From NCBI GenBank assembly GCA_964367095.1, contig CAYIXE010000001.1, forward strand, positions 20,511 to 84,510: DNA of 64,000 nucleotides. The letters are read 5' to 3'. Each line of letters opens with the position of its first letter. The stretch's first letter is position 1. Positions 46,569 through 54,479 of the stretch are shown here, piece by piece. The position numbers and the translations under genes were made by a program. Source of the DNA: UBA927 sp964367095. Its GTDB lineage: Bacteria; Patescibacteriota; Microgenomatia; UBA10105; UBA927. The notes under the pieces are model-generated. The model did no database searches, had not been told where the DNA came from, and worked only from the letters and a program-made list of their open reading frames with translations.

Positions 46569-47867
46569 TTACATTCTCCCTACACCATAATACATGAATC
46601 CTAGCTCGCGAACACGAATGGGTTCATAAATGTTTCTTCCATCAAATAATACCAAATCTTTCATACCTTTGGCTAGACGCACAAGATCCAATTGTCTAAA
46701 TTCGTTCCATTCAGTCACGATTACTACTGCCTCAGCCCCCTCTGCTGCATCATATGCATCTTTGGCATACGTAACGCTTGTTCCCAATACTTGTTTGGCA
46801 TTTTCTAACGCGATTGGATCAAAAACGCGGACATCAGCGCCTTTCAAGACAAGTGAAGCGATAATCTCAAGCGATGGCGCATCGCGTAAATCATCCGTAT
46901 CAGGCTTAAATGCTAGTCCTAGCACTGCAATTTTTTTAGCCTTTAGCTTTCCATCAAAATGTTTCACTATCTTGGTTACAAAATGTTCACGCATGCTTTT
47001 GTTTATATTTGATACTTCCTTAAGCAAAGAAAAATCATATCCGCAATCGGCAGAGAGTGCAACGAGTGCTTTCACATCTTTAGGAAAGCAGCTTCCGCCG
47101 TATCCTACTCCAGGATACATAAAATTTCTGCCAATCCGTCTGTCGAGCCCGACACCTTCCAATACCTTTTCGGCATCAGCTCCGACTTTTTCTGCTAAAA
47201 GTGCAATGGCGTTGGCAAACGATATTTTCGTCGCTAACATCGAATTTGATGCATATTTGATAAGCTCGGCCGCCTCAACATTACATAAAACTATACTGCC
47301 ATCAATGGGCTTATGAAGCTCTAATAAAAGATCTCGCGCACGATCAGACGTCGTACCAATAACAACACGGTCAGGATGAAGCGTATCTTGAAGTCCTGAG
47401 CCTTCACGCAAAAACTCCGGAACAGACGCGATAGCAACTGATCCACCCTCAGGAAGAACGGACTGAAGCAGAGCTAATACTTTTTTCCCAGTTCCTGGGG
47501 GCACTGTACTTTTGGTAACCACCACCTTATACCCTACGATATGTTTTCCTATTTCTTTGACAGCACTAAAAACACTTGAAAGATCTGCTTCACCTGTTTT
47601 TTGGGGAGGTGTACCCACTGCAATAAAAATAATAGAAGATTTCTCAACTGCTTTTTTGTAATCAAGGGTAAAAAGAAGCCGCCCAGCTGCCAAATTACGC
47701 TTCAATACCTCAGAAAGCCCTGGCTCGTATATAATCGAGTCTCCTTTTTTTAATCGTTCAATTTTTTCAGGCGTCCTGCCGACCACCCAAACGGTGTTGC
47801 CAAGATCTGCAAACACCGCAGCAGTCACAAGTCCCACATATCCATGACCAATAAAAGCAATTGTCAT
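46569..47867 (-). CDS. ugd: UDP-glucose 6-dehydrogenase
   Basis: A 432-residue enzyme that oxidises UDP-glucose to UDP-glucuronate with two NAD+ in the cytoplasm. FIGHGYVGLVTAAVFADLG is the NAD-binding Rossmann start. KSTVPPGTG, PEFLREGSGLQD and VGYGGSCFPKDVKAL, with the catalytic cysteine, are all present. LGLAFKPDTDDLRDAPS marks the C-terminal domain. Length is normal. A TATACT box seven bases before the ATG suggests a leaderless transcript starting here. UDP-glucuronate would feed the glycan locus. Confidence 0.93.
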   Translation of the reverse strand: MTIAFIGHGYVGLVTAAVFADLGNTVWVVGRTPEKIERLKKGDSIIYEPGLSEVLKRNLAAGRLLFTLDYKKAVEKSSIIFIAVGTPPQKTGEADLSSVFSAVKEIGKHIVGYKVVVTKSTVPPGTGKKVLALLQSVLPEGGSVAIASVPEFLREGSGLQDTLHPDRVVIGTTSDRARDLLLELHKPIDGSIVLCNVEAAELIKYASNSMLATKISFANAIALLAEKVGADAEKVLEGVGLDRRIGRNFMYPGVGYGGSCFPKDVKALVALSADCGYDFSLLKEVSNINKSMREHFVTKIVKHFDGKLKAKKIAVLGLAFKPDTDDLRDAPSLEIIASLVLKGADVRVFDPIALENAKQVLGTSVTYAKDAYDAAEGAEAVVIVTEWNEFRQLDLVRLAKGMKDLVLFDGRNIYEPIRVRELGFMYYGVGRM

Positions 47868-47874
47868 AAAGTCT

Positions 47875-47903
47875 AGTATAAGAAATTTAGCCTACAATGT
47901 ACA
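47875..47903 (-). promoter_or_regulatory. Promoter for ugd and downstream sugar genes
   Basis: Minus strand: TGTACA (47903-47898), a 17-base spacer, TATACT (47880-47875), seven bases, then ATG at 47867. The -35 box matches the consensus at four of six positions. The +1 is expected at or next to the start codon. Confidence 0.5.
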
Positions 47904-48788
47904 CTCTTGGTCTTGTTTCTTCATAATTTTGAGACCAGCATGAAACGTCTTCATCAAAATGCCGAGAGTTTGTAATTTATTGTTTGATAATGCTGCATAT
48001 TGTGGAATCGGAGCTTTATTGGAAAAATACTCAAGAAATGTAGTTTTTTTGATTAAAGATGGGTCAAAACCATAAAGATCGGCAATCTCTAGAGCGATCT
48101 TATAGGGAGAAAGGGCATCGTTTCCAACCACGTGATAGACGCCATGCGCTTCAATCTTAAGAAGGGTATCAATAGCAACTGCAATATCATCAACAAACGT
48201 CGGAACGAATACCTGATCAGACGGGGCAACAATGTCTTTGCCGTTTTCCAACAGATCTATCATCTTATGTACAAAGTCCTTTTTTCCCTGCTGGAGAGAA
48301 ACACCCACTGGATTTGATCGATAAGGATTGGCAATTCGAATGACCAACCCATACTCGCCTAAAGACAACACATGTTTCGCTCCTTCAGTTTTTGTAATGG
48401 CATACCAGCCCTTAGGGTTTGGAGTATCCGTCTCGTCATAAAATTTTTTTGTACCATCAAATGCATAATCAGTATCAACGTACAATAGATGTTTTCTTGT
48501 CGTATGACAAATATCTACGATATTTTTCGTCGCTTCTGCGTTTACTTGCCACGCAAGACTTTCTTTTCCTTTCATTCGCTCTTTTTCTGCGGCTTGCACA
48601 TCTGTATATGCTGCCAAATGCAATACCCACGAAGCAGTACTGCTTGTTATAGCTTCAAATACTGCCGCGTGATTGGTGACATCAACGCCCTTTTCAAGCG
48701 CTAAGCTTACAAAATCAATATGGGAAGATAAAAGTTCTACAATTCGTGACCCTACAAGCCCTGATAATCCCGTTCCCAGTACCTTCAT
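47892..48788 (-). CDS. rfbD: dTDP-4-dehydrorhamnose reductase
   Basis: About 298 residues from ATG 48788, which overlaps the rfbB stop (ATGA 48785-48788). The open frame to 48824 is not used. LGTGLSGLVGSRIVELL is the NADPH-binding motif; HLAAYTDVQAAE, YVDTDYAFDG and WYAITKTEGAK (catalytic Y-x3-K) match the RmlD family. It reduces dTDP-4-keto-L-rhamnose to dTDP-L-rhamnose. The protein is divergent from model RmlD, so specificity is less certain. Confidence 0.82.
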   Translation of the reverse strand: MKVLGTGLSGLVGSRIVELLSSHIDFVSLALEKGVDVTNHAAVFEAITSSTASWVLHLAAYTDVQAAEKERMKGKESLAWQVNAEATKNIVDICHTTRKHLLYVDTDYAFDGTKKFYDETDTPNPKGWYAITKTEGAKHVLSLGEYGLVIRIANPYRSNPVGVSLQQGKKDFVHKMIDLLENGKDIVAPSDQVFVPTFVDDIAVAIDTLLKIEAHGVYHVVGNDALSPYKIALEIADLYGFDPSLIKKTTFLEYFSNKAPIPQYAALSNNKLQTLGILMKTFHAGLKIMKKQDQECTL

Positions 48789-49771
48789 GAGTGATACTCT
48801 CCTGATTTCACTCGACGCCACCAATCCTGATGATTTTTATACCATTCAACGGTTTCCTTTAGCCATGCATCAAAATCATGCTGAGGCTCCCACCCTAATT
48901 CTTTTTGTATTTTCCCCCAATTGACGGCATATTTGCGGTCATGTCCTAATCGATCTTTGACAAACTCGATACTTGTGGTAGGTTTCCCAAGAAGAGAGAG
49001 TATCTTTGAAACGATTGTGAGGTTATCCATGTCTGTAGTCATTCCGCCGACACAGTAGGTTTCTCCAACGGTTCCTTTCAAAAGTACTACTTCAATTGCT
49101 CTACAATGATCCTCTACATATAACCAATCACGTACATTTTTCCCATCTCCATACACTGGGACTGACTTGCCTTCGATACTATTTGTAATTGCTAAAGGTA
49201 TAAGTTTCTCCGGAAACTGATATGGGCCGTAATTGTTGGAGCAATTAGTAATGGTAATCGGCAAACCATACGTATGATAATACGCACGCACGAGATGATC
49301 TGAGGAGGCCTTACTAGCTGAATATGGGCTTCTGGGATCATATGGTGTTCGTTCATCAAAAGTACTCGAATCCGATAATTTAAGCGATCCAAACACTTCA
49401 TCTGTCGAAATATGATGAAAACGAGTGATTTTTGCTGCGAGCGCCGCTTCCAGTAACGTGTATGTGCCCAAAACATTGGTCGTAACAAATGGAGCCGCAT
49501 TTTGTATCGAACGGTCTACATGACTCTCCGCTGCAAAATGAACGACGGTATCAATACCCTTCATCGCTTTTTTCACATCCACCGGATTACAAATATTCCC
49601 TTGGATAAACTGATAAGAAGGATTATGTGCAATGTCTGATAAGTTTTCTAAATTACCCGCATAGGTGAGTGCATCGAGATTAACGATGGAATCGGTCGGA
49701 TGTTCGGCAAGCCAATAGTGAATAAAATTAGCCCCAATAAATCCAGCGCCTCCTGTCACTAAAAGTTTCAT
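48785..49771 (-). CDS. rfbB: dTDP-glucose 4,6-dehydratase
   Basis: About 328 residues from ATG 49771 (MKLLVTGGAGFIGANFI). The upstream 27 codons overlap rfbA and were rejected. FAAESHVDRSIQNA, STDEVFGSL, YSASKASSDHL (catalytic Y-x3-K) and NCSNNYGPYQFPEKLIPL are the RmlB signatures, and RDWLYVEDHC follows. Converts dTDP-glucose to dTDP-4-keto-6-deoxyglucose. The gene begins one base after the rfbA stop. Family-typical length. Confidence 0.95.
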   Translation of the reverse strand: MKLLVTGGAGFIGANFIHYWLAEHPTDSIVNLDALTYAGNLENLSDIAHNPSYQFIQGNICNPVDVKKAMKGIDTVVHFAAESHVDRSIQNAAPFVTTNVLGTYTLLEAALAAKITRFHHISTDEVFGSLKLSDSSTFDERTPYDPRSPYSASKASSDHLVRAYYHTYGLPITITNCSNNYGPYQFPEKLIPLAITNSIEGKSVPVYGDGKNVRDWLYVEDHCRAIEVVLLKGTVGETYCVGGMTTDMDNLTIVSKILSLLGKPTTSIEFVKDRLGHDRKYAVNWGKIQKELGWEPQHDFDAWLKETVEWYKNHQDWWRRVKSGEYHS

Positions 49772-49772
49772 G

Positions 49773-50528
49773 TTAAGAAAACTTCCCCTCCTTGACGCGC
49801 GAAGCCACCTGAACATTCGCGGCAAGCAGTTCATCGTGCGATGTGCCGGCATCTACCCACCAATCGATAATTTCACACCCCAATGAATTTTGAGAAAGAT
49901 ATTTATTATTAAGATCGGTAACTTCCAATTGTCCGCGGTCAGAAGGTGTTAAGGTCTTTATATAATCAAATACTCGATCGTCGTACATATACACACCAGT
50001 TTGAGCAATGTCAGATTTCGGTTTTTCCGGTTTTTCCTCTACCGAGAGAACTTTGCCTTCGCAGTCCACTTCAATAACACCATATTGACGGGCATCCATA
50101 TCTTGCCGCTTTACACCAAACAACATCGCTCCTTTTTGATCTCTTGAGAGTCGTCCCTCAAACCGCGTGACAGCCGAAGCCAAATCAAAGTTAAAAATGT
50201 TATCACCTAATATCACCAAAATGGGTTTTTTATGCGCAAATTCTTCGGCTAAAGCCAGAGCGTCTGCTATCCCGCCGGTAGGATTTTTTTGGATTGCATA
50301 ATAAAGACGCAAATTAAAATCATCGCCGGATTTAAGTAGGTTTGCAAAATCTCCTACATGCTCGCCACTTGTAATAAGAAGCACTTCTTTCATCCCAACT
50401 TTTTGCATCATTTCCAAAGGATAATAAATCATTGGTTTGTTATACACAGGAAGTAAATGCTTATTGGTAACCCAAGTAAGAGGTCGGAGTCTTGTAGCCA
50501 ATCCACCTGCTAAAATAACACCTTTCAT
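49773..50528 (-). CDS. rfbA: Glucose-1-phosphate thymidylyltransferase
   Basis: A 251-residue nucleotidyltransferase making dTDP-glucose from dTTP and glucose-1-phosphate. LAGGLATRLRPLT is the nucleotide-binding loop, with a Leu-Ala in place of the more usual Ser-Gly. KHLLPVYNKPMIYYPL, LGDNIF, VEEKPEKPKSD and WWVDAGTSHDELL follow. It is of the short RmlA type, lacking the C-terminal allosteric helices of 290-residue versions. AGGA about seven bases before the ATG serves as a ribosome binding site. First gene of rfbA-rfbB-rfbD. Confidence 0.94.
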   Translation of the reverse strand: MKGVILAGGLATRLRPLTWVTNKHLLPVYNKPMIYYPLEMMQKVGMKEVLLITSGEHVGDFANLLKSGDDFNLRLYYAIQKNPTGGIADALALAEEFAHKKPILVILGDNIFNFDLASAVTRFEGRLSRDQKGAMLFGVKRQDMDARQYGVIEVDCEGKVLSVEEKPEKPKSDIAQTGVYMYDDRVFDYIKTLTPSDRGQLEVTDLNNKYLSQNSLGCEIIDWWVDAGTSHDELLAANVQVASRVKEGKFS

Positions 50529-50543
50529 AGTATAATCCTTTCG

Positions 50544-50792
50544 TTATAAAGACAACGTCAACATAAGTACGAGTGCGATTACGCCAATGAGCACATATTC
50601 TATCACAATCTTTTTATGAAGGTTTCCAACCATCATATGATGAATAATACCCCAACAAATATAGGCGAGTGTGGTGGAAATACCTACTATCATTTGAGTC
50701 TGTATATTTCCGCGCATCAGATAAAACATGTATACACCGCTCCCTAAAATAAGACAAAGGATACTCCCATGAATCATGAATTCTTTCTTCAT
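50544..50792 (-). CDS. Small membrane protein, unknown function
   Basis: An 82-residue protein with three hydrophobic segments (about residues 8-27, 34-52 and 60-80) and a basic, histidine-containing loop (IIHHMMVGNLHKK). No family is recognised. The ATGA overlap with the CAP-domain gene (50789-50792) suggests it is co-translated and may work with it at the membrane. Confidence 0.6.
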   Translation of the reverse strand: MKKEFMIHGSILCLILGSGVYMFYLMRGNIQTQMIVGISTTLAYICWGIIHHMMVGNLHKKIVIEYVLIGVIALVLMLTLSL

Positions 50793-51721
50793 CCTAACGC
50801 TCCTCTCAACATGAACATACTTCCGGCCAACATACTCGCTAAAAATACAATATGTGCGACATTATGACCGACTAAACGCACGACGCCGCGCCGCGAAATT
50901 ACATAGGCGTCAATCGCCATAATACCCATAAGAAGTCCTATGAATATAAAAGCCACTTCTCGAGAAAGTATTTTAATGTTTATAAGCGGTGTTTGGCGCA
51001 CAGAGGAAAGCACTGGTAAAGAATCTGACGTTCCAGCGCTCACGCCCAAAGAAGACTCGGCTGGTATCACATCAACTGGTTTGACGACGTTCTCAGCAGC
51101 CTCAACGTGTCGGATAGCCGTGACTTGACCGCTTGATGTACCAAACATTTGCACAACCAGAGTTGTTTCCTCGCCCAAAAGTGTTCCGTTTACCACTGCA
51201 AATCCTACTTCACGATATCCGGGTTTTATAATGTTATCTTTATGTGTTTGAGAATTCATCCAAGCTTCAGTTACTCCAGAGCTCGTTTGAAAATTTTTCG
51301 CTAAATTTTCTCCTGCTATAGTGTAGGAATACCCTGATCGTACGATAAAATCCCACGGAGTTTTCCCAGCAGGGCTATTGTGTGCCCAATAATTATTTGC
51401 AAACATATCATCTGCTTTATCGAGAGCTGCTTGAGAAAGACTACTGCTTAAAACAAGCTGAGACAGTCCCGCTTCTTTTCTTTTGGCGTTCGTATCTTCT
51501 AAAAGCTGTTCTACTCGTATATCGGTAGCATACCCTAAGACATCAGGAACTGTGTCGTGTACAACTCGAAGACCTAAATTAAACACCATAAAAAGGAGTG
51601 CGTACGCGAAAAGAGCGTCATGATGAAGGGCTTTTGCTCTATGATTATTGCTTTCGCGAGGAACAATAAAGTGATATAAAAGGCGAACTAATTTCATATG
51701 TGTAACACGTATATCCATCAT
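50789..51721 (-). CDS. CAP (SCP/PR1) domain membrane protein
   Basis: A 310-residue protein. A first hydrophobic helix (about 37-55) is followed by an extracellular CAP domain (about 70-195), with LLEDTNAKRKEAGLSQL, SQAALDKADDMFANNYWAHNSP, GENLAKNF and NSQTHKDNIIKPGYREVGFA. The two conserved His positions of the CAP cleft are at WAHN and THKDN. A low-complexity spacer leads to two more hydrophobic helices. CAP proteins bind lipids or act at the cell wall; the role in CPR is unknown. Start may be ATG 51721 or the in-frame ATG at 51697. Confidence 0.83.
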   Translation of the reverse strand: MMDIRVTHMKLVRLLYHFIVPRESNNHRAKALHHDALFAYALLFMVFNLGLRVVHDTVPDVLGYATDIRVEQLLEDTNAKRKEAGLSQLVLSSSLSQAALDKADDMFANNYWAHNSPAGKTPWDFIVRSGYSYTIAGENLAKNFQTSSGVTEAWMNSQTHKDNIIKPGYREVGFAVVNGTLLGEETTLVVQMFGTSSGQVTAIRHVEAAENVVKPVDVIPAESSLGVSAGTSDSLPVLSSVRQTPLINIKILSREVAFIFIGLLMGIMAIDAYVISRRGVVRLVGHNVAHIVFLASMLAGSMFMLRGALG

Positions 51722-51726
51722 ACCTA

Positions 51727-52158
51727 TTATTTAGAAGATTTATCAACCCATTCGATAGACTCATGGTTGATACTGAGCGATTCGGCTGAGCTCACCGTCG
51801 AAGCCTTATCGAATATGTCAAGATAGGTAGAATGGCCGTAATGAGGATGCACGTTTTCTATGGCCGGCAATCCGTTTACCGGCACGCCTAAAAGAAATCC
51901 AAGGGTATTAGAAACTGCAAACCCCACTCGAAGACCGGTAATTGATCCTTTTTTGTTTACCACATTAATCGCCGTAATATCCTTCCATGATAGATTATGT
52001 TCCGTAAGTACCTCAAGACAAAGAGGCAACAGTCTGTTCGATCGAAGTAAGCCGGTGTTTTCCTGTTTTATATACTCAGCACCCTCAACTGTGACTGATA
52101 CGGTCAAAGATGACGCGTCTTTCGTGTCGATGGTAAGAATGACTGCAGATTTTTTCAT
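51727..52158 (-). CDS. tsaB: TsaB-like t6A biosynthesis protein, short form
   Basis: A 143-residue protein matching the N-terminal ASKHA domain of TsaB/YeaZ. ILTIDTKDASSL, then LPLCLEVLTEHNLSWKDI and NKKGSITGLRVGFAVSNTLGF are the recognised stretches, although GPGSFTGLR is changed to KKGSITGLR. Model TsaB proteins are about 220 residues, so the second domain is largely missing. TsaB scaffolds TsaD and TsaE in N6-threonylcarbamoyl-adenosine synthesis on tRNA. The position directly after tsaE and tsaC supports the call. ATGA overlap with tsaC. Confidence 0.78.
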   Translation of the reverse strand: MKKSAVILTIDTKDASSLTVSVTVEGAEYIKQENTGLLRSNRLLPLCLEVLTEHNLSWKDITAINVVNKKGSITGLRVGFAVSNTLGFLLGVPVNGLPAIENVHPHYGHSTYLDIFDKASTVSSAESLSINHESIEWVDKSSK

Positions 52159-52742
52159 GGCAAATTGACAGCACCTTGGCGAATGATTGTATAGGGATCA
52201 GTCGTACAATCAACAATCGTTGATGCAATAGTACTATAACAAACTCCTTCCAAAACAAAATCTGCCAATTTGATAAGTGCTGCATCAAGATCCTCAAATC
52301 GAAACGGCGTTTTTCCACTATGAAAGTTAGCAGATGGTCCAACTATAGGCACACCAACTGCTCTAATAATTGCAAGTGCCTCTTCGTGATTAGGCATCCT
52401 GAGGCCAACTGCGTTTGTGCCTCCTCGGATAGGGGAATAGACACGATTTATGTGAGACGTAGAAATAATAGTAAGTGCACCGGGCCAGTACGTTTTCATA
52501 AGATGTCGCACAACATTGGATGGAGATAAAAGATAGGGAAGTGCCATAGCTTCTGAACTTACAAGCACTGGCATAGCCTGAGTAGTCGGCCGCTTACGCA
52601 AACGAAATAATCGATCAACCGCATCGTGATTATCAATCCTGCATCCTATCCCAAACGCGGTATCTGTAGGAAATATGACAATACCTCCGTCTTTTAGAAT
52701 CTGAATCGCTTGTAAAAGCTTTATAGCAGTTATTTTTTTCAT
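52155..52742 (-). CDS. tsaC: Threonylcarbamoyl-AMP synthase
   Basis: A 195-residue YrdC/Sua5-domain protein. GGIVIFPTDTAFGIGC, FRLRKRPTTQAMPVLV, TYWPGALTII, GLRMPNHEEAL and VPIVGPSANFHSGK are the conserved YrdC motifs. It makes threonylcarbamoyl-AMP from threonine, bicarbonate and ATP, the first step of tRNA t6A37 synthesis. Length matches bacterial TsaC without a Sua5 extension. It starts eight bases after the tsaE stop, which is in a palindromic repeat. Confidence 0.93.
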   Translation of the reverse strand: MKKITAIKLLQAIQILKDGGIVIFPTDTAFGIGCRIDNHDAVDRLFRLRKRPTTQAMPVLVSSEAMALPYLLSPSNVVRHLMKTYWPGALTIISTSHINRVYSPIRGGTNAVGLRMPNHEEALAIIRAVGVPIVGPSANFHSGKTPFRFEDLDAALIKLADFVLEGVCYSTIASTIVDCTTDPYTIIRQGAVNLP

Positions 52743-52750
52743 TTTATGTG

Positions 52751-52788
52751 CTACAACAAATCCACGCCATAGCGTGGATTTGTTGTAG
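52751..52788. repeat. Perfect 17-bp inverted repeat encoding the TsaE C terminus
   Basis: Left arm 52751-52767 and right arm 52772-52788 are exact reverse complements, with a CATA loop. It holds the final 12 codons and the stop of tsaE. The strength of the stem and its coding position suggest insertion of a palindromic element that extended the gene. It could also slow or end transcription before tsaC. Confidence 0.8.
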
Positions 52789-53281
52789 TCTTGTTTTGGA
52801 TTGTTATCTCATGTTTATTTTCTTCAAAGACTCTAAACTGACAATCAATATGAGGTCGTAATAATACTGTGCCCATCATCTCTGGCCATTCTATAACCGT
52901 AATTGAATTGATATCGTCAAGCATTTCAAAAATACCGACGCCTTCCGCATCAGATAGTCCTTTCGTACGATACAAATCTAAATGGTAGAAAAAACTTTCA
53001 GGCGACAACCTAGGAATACTATAACGTCGTACAATAATATATGTGGGGGAGAGGATGCGAGTATCAATGCCAAGTCCTCTGGCAATTCCGCGTATAAACG
53101 TTGTTTTCCCACTCCCTAAATCACCAGTACACAAAATGATATGAGGTAGTCCCATACTCCTCCCGCGAAGCGGGATCTCGCTTCGCGAGACCTTCTCTTT
53201 TAGATAGGTAGATCCAAGTGCTTCACCAATTTTTTGAGTTTCTTCGGCGCTTTGAGTGACATGATGTGTAGAAAAATCCAT
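52751..53281 (-). CDS. tsaE: tRNA t6A biosynthesis ATPase TsaE, with repeat insertions
   Basis: A 176-residue P-loop ATPase. VTQSAEETQKIGEALG is the family N terminus, TGDLGSGKTTFIRG (52-65) Walker A, SPTYIIVRRY and FYHLDLYR the following motifs, and TVIEWPEMMG the Walker B-like end. It activates the TsaB-TsaD complex. Two segments are odd: residues 31-40 (VSRSEIPLRG) and the last 12 (TTTNPRYGVDLL) are each encoded by palindromic DNA. Without them it is about 154 residues, the usual size. The first 82 bases overlap the VanZ gene. Confidence 0.9.
   Translation of the reverse strand: MDFSTHHVTQSAEETQKIGEALGSTYLKEKVSRSEIPLRGRSMGLPHIILCTGDLGSGKTTFIRGIARGLGIDTRILSPTYIIVRRYSIPRLSPESFFYHLDLYRTKGLSDAEGVGIFEMLDDINSITVIEWPEMMGTVLLRPHIDCQFRVFEENKHEITIQNKTTTNPRYGVDLL
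53162..53190. repeat. Palindromic element inserted in frame within tsaE
   Basis: CGCGAAGCG (53164-53172) and CGCTTCGCG (53179-53187) form a perfect 9-bp stem with a six-base loop. Two nested hairpins, CCCGC/GCGGG (53162-53174) and TCTCGC/GCGAGA (53176-53190), lie inside. The element is GC-rich compared with the surroundings and encodes TsaE residues 31-40, before the Walker A strand. Confidence 0.75.
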
Positions 53282-53646
53282 ACAGACAGTGCTCCAGTGG
53301 CATCAATTATAACATCCCGAATTGTCCCTTGCCGGGTAGGCACAAACATCTGATGAAGCTCATCGGTAGCCCCAGAGAGTACGGTAAAAAGAAATGCGAT
53401 GAAAAAATATATTGGCTTGATCACAATGGTAAGGTTGAAGGCTCTCACATACAAAAGAAAAAGCACTGCATACTCTATAAGGTGGAGAGTTTTGAAAAAA
53501 ATAAAATTCCACACGTAGTCATCTGACACCGTGACACTTTGTCTAGTAGACAATAAAAAAATCACACTCGTCCAAACCAATACTGGTCCCCAAGAAAATA
53601 AAAACTGCGAAATAGTTTTTACTGATTTTTTTCCTTTATTGTCCAT
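53200..53646 (-). CDS. VanZ-like membrane protein
   Basis: A 148-residue protein with four hydrophobic helices. The family signature is FLLSTRQSVTVSD, FKTLHLIEYAVLFLL and SGATDELHQMFVPTRQGTIRDVIIDATGA. VanZ-like proteins are small membrane proteins; teicoplanin VanZ lowers glycopeptide sensitivity, but most members have unknown function. Its C-terminal tail (basic, APKKLKKLVKHLDL) is encoded by DNA shared with the start of tsaE in another frame. Confidence 0.86.
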   Translation of the reverse strand: MDNKGKKSVKTISQFLFSWGPVLVWTSVIFLLSTRQSVTVSDDYVWNFIFFKTLHLIEYAVLFLLYVRAFNLTIVIKPIYFFIAFLFTVLSGATDELHQMFVPTRQGTIRDVIIDATGALSVWIFLHIMSLKAPKKLKKLVKHLDLPI

Positions 53647-54461
53647 ATATCGACTTTCGTCAGAAGACTTGCGATTGCAAAGAATCCAATCCCAGTGCTG
53701 ATAAACAACAGTGCGATTATTAAAGATTTTGTATAAACGAATTTATCATTCGTTCTACCAGATGCGGTACTTTCAATAACACCCTCTGTTGTTGCATCAT
53801 CCGATTCTACACCCAGTATAGCAGGCACTTCTATCATATCTGTATTAACTACTTCTTGCCTAGTTGTTGGGGTAATAGATGCCGCACGCGTGGGTGCAGC
53901 AGTCAACGTAGGAACAGTAGTAGGCACGCTTGTTGCAGTCGGAGCAGAGGTTGCAGACGGCGTTGGAGTTGAAGTTGGTGTATTTGTAGGAGTTGAGGTG
54001 GGAGTGATCGTTGGATCAGGTTCATTTACCGTGATGGCGATAACGTTTGCCGACCACTCGGGCGTAAACGACGATCCATAATAAAATCTTACCTTAAAGG
54101 CATAATCGCCTTCTCCCTTATACCCACTATCCACAAAATCGCTTTTTACAATAAGCGCGCCATCCCACTCACCAATCTTTACAGATCTTTGGGAAGCATT
54201 GGATGCACTATTTTTTGTCCACACGTCTCCATTTTTGGTATACCCAAAATAATTACTCGTGCCGCTTTGATAAAATGCTCCTTTAATATAAATAGTTTCG
54301 CCATCAGTAAAACCCGACGCTGACGCCGTCACGACCATCTCTTCTTCGCCCAGTAAACTTGCCTTGTCACTTGAAATGGTGAGACTTCTTGAAGCAAAAA
54401 TAGGAGACGGAAAAACTAAAAGAAATAAAATTATGCACGCTGGCAGAAGCGCACTGATCAT
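53619..54461 (-). CDS. Cell-surface protein with Thr/Pro linker and C-terminal anchor
   Basis: A 280-residue exported protein. Signal peptide at 1-24 (ALLPACIILFLLVFPSP then ASRS). Residues 25-145 form a predicted beta-rich extracellular domain with YIKGAFYQSGTSNYFGYTK. Residues about 150-200 are a linker of repeated TPT/TPS units. Residues 245-265 form a membrane helix followed by a short basic tail. Such stalked domains are typical of CPR surfaces, maybe for adhesion. AAAGGA eight bases before the ATG is a clear ribosome binding site. Overlaps VanZ by 28 bases. Confidence 0.82.
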   Translation of the reverse strand: MISALLPACIILFLLVFPSPIFASRSLTISSDKASLLGEEEMVVTASASGFTDGETIYIKGAFYQSGTSNYFGYTKNGDVWTKNSASNASQRSVKIGEWDGALIVKSDFVDSGYKGEGDYAFKVRFYYGSSFTPEWSANVIAITVNEPDPTITPTSTPTNTPTSTPTPSATSAPTATSVPTTVPTLTAAPTRAASITPTTRQEVVNTDMIEVPAILGVESDDATTEGVIESTASGRTNDKFVYTKSLIIALLFISTGIGFFAIASLLTKVDIWTIKEKNQ

Positions 54462-54479
54462 TGAAATAATCCTTTAATA

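Noticed and set aside
46630..47316. A 228-codon open frame on the plus strand
   Set aside because: It lies entirely opposite ugd, whose motifs are unmistakable; the antisense product is Ser/Thr/Pro-rich with no domain, as expected of a shadow frame.
49771..49790. AAGGAGGGG before rfbB as a ribosome binding site
   Set aside because: It is about 15 bases from the ATG and is part of the rfbA coding end; too far to be a normal site.
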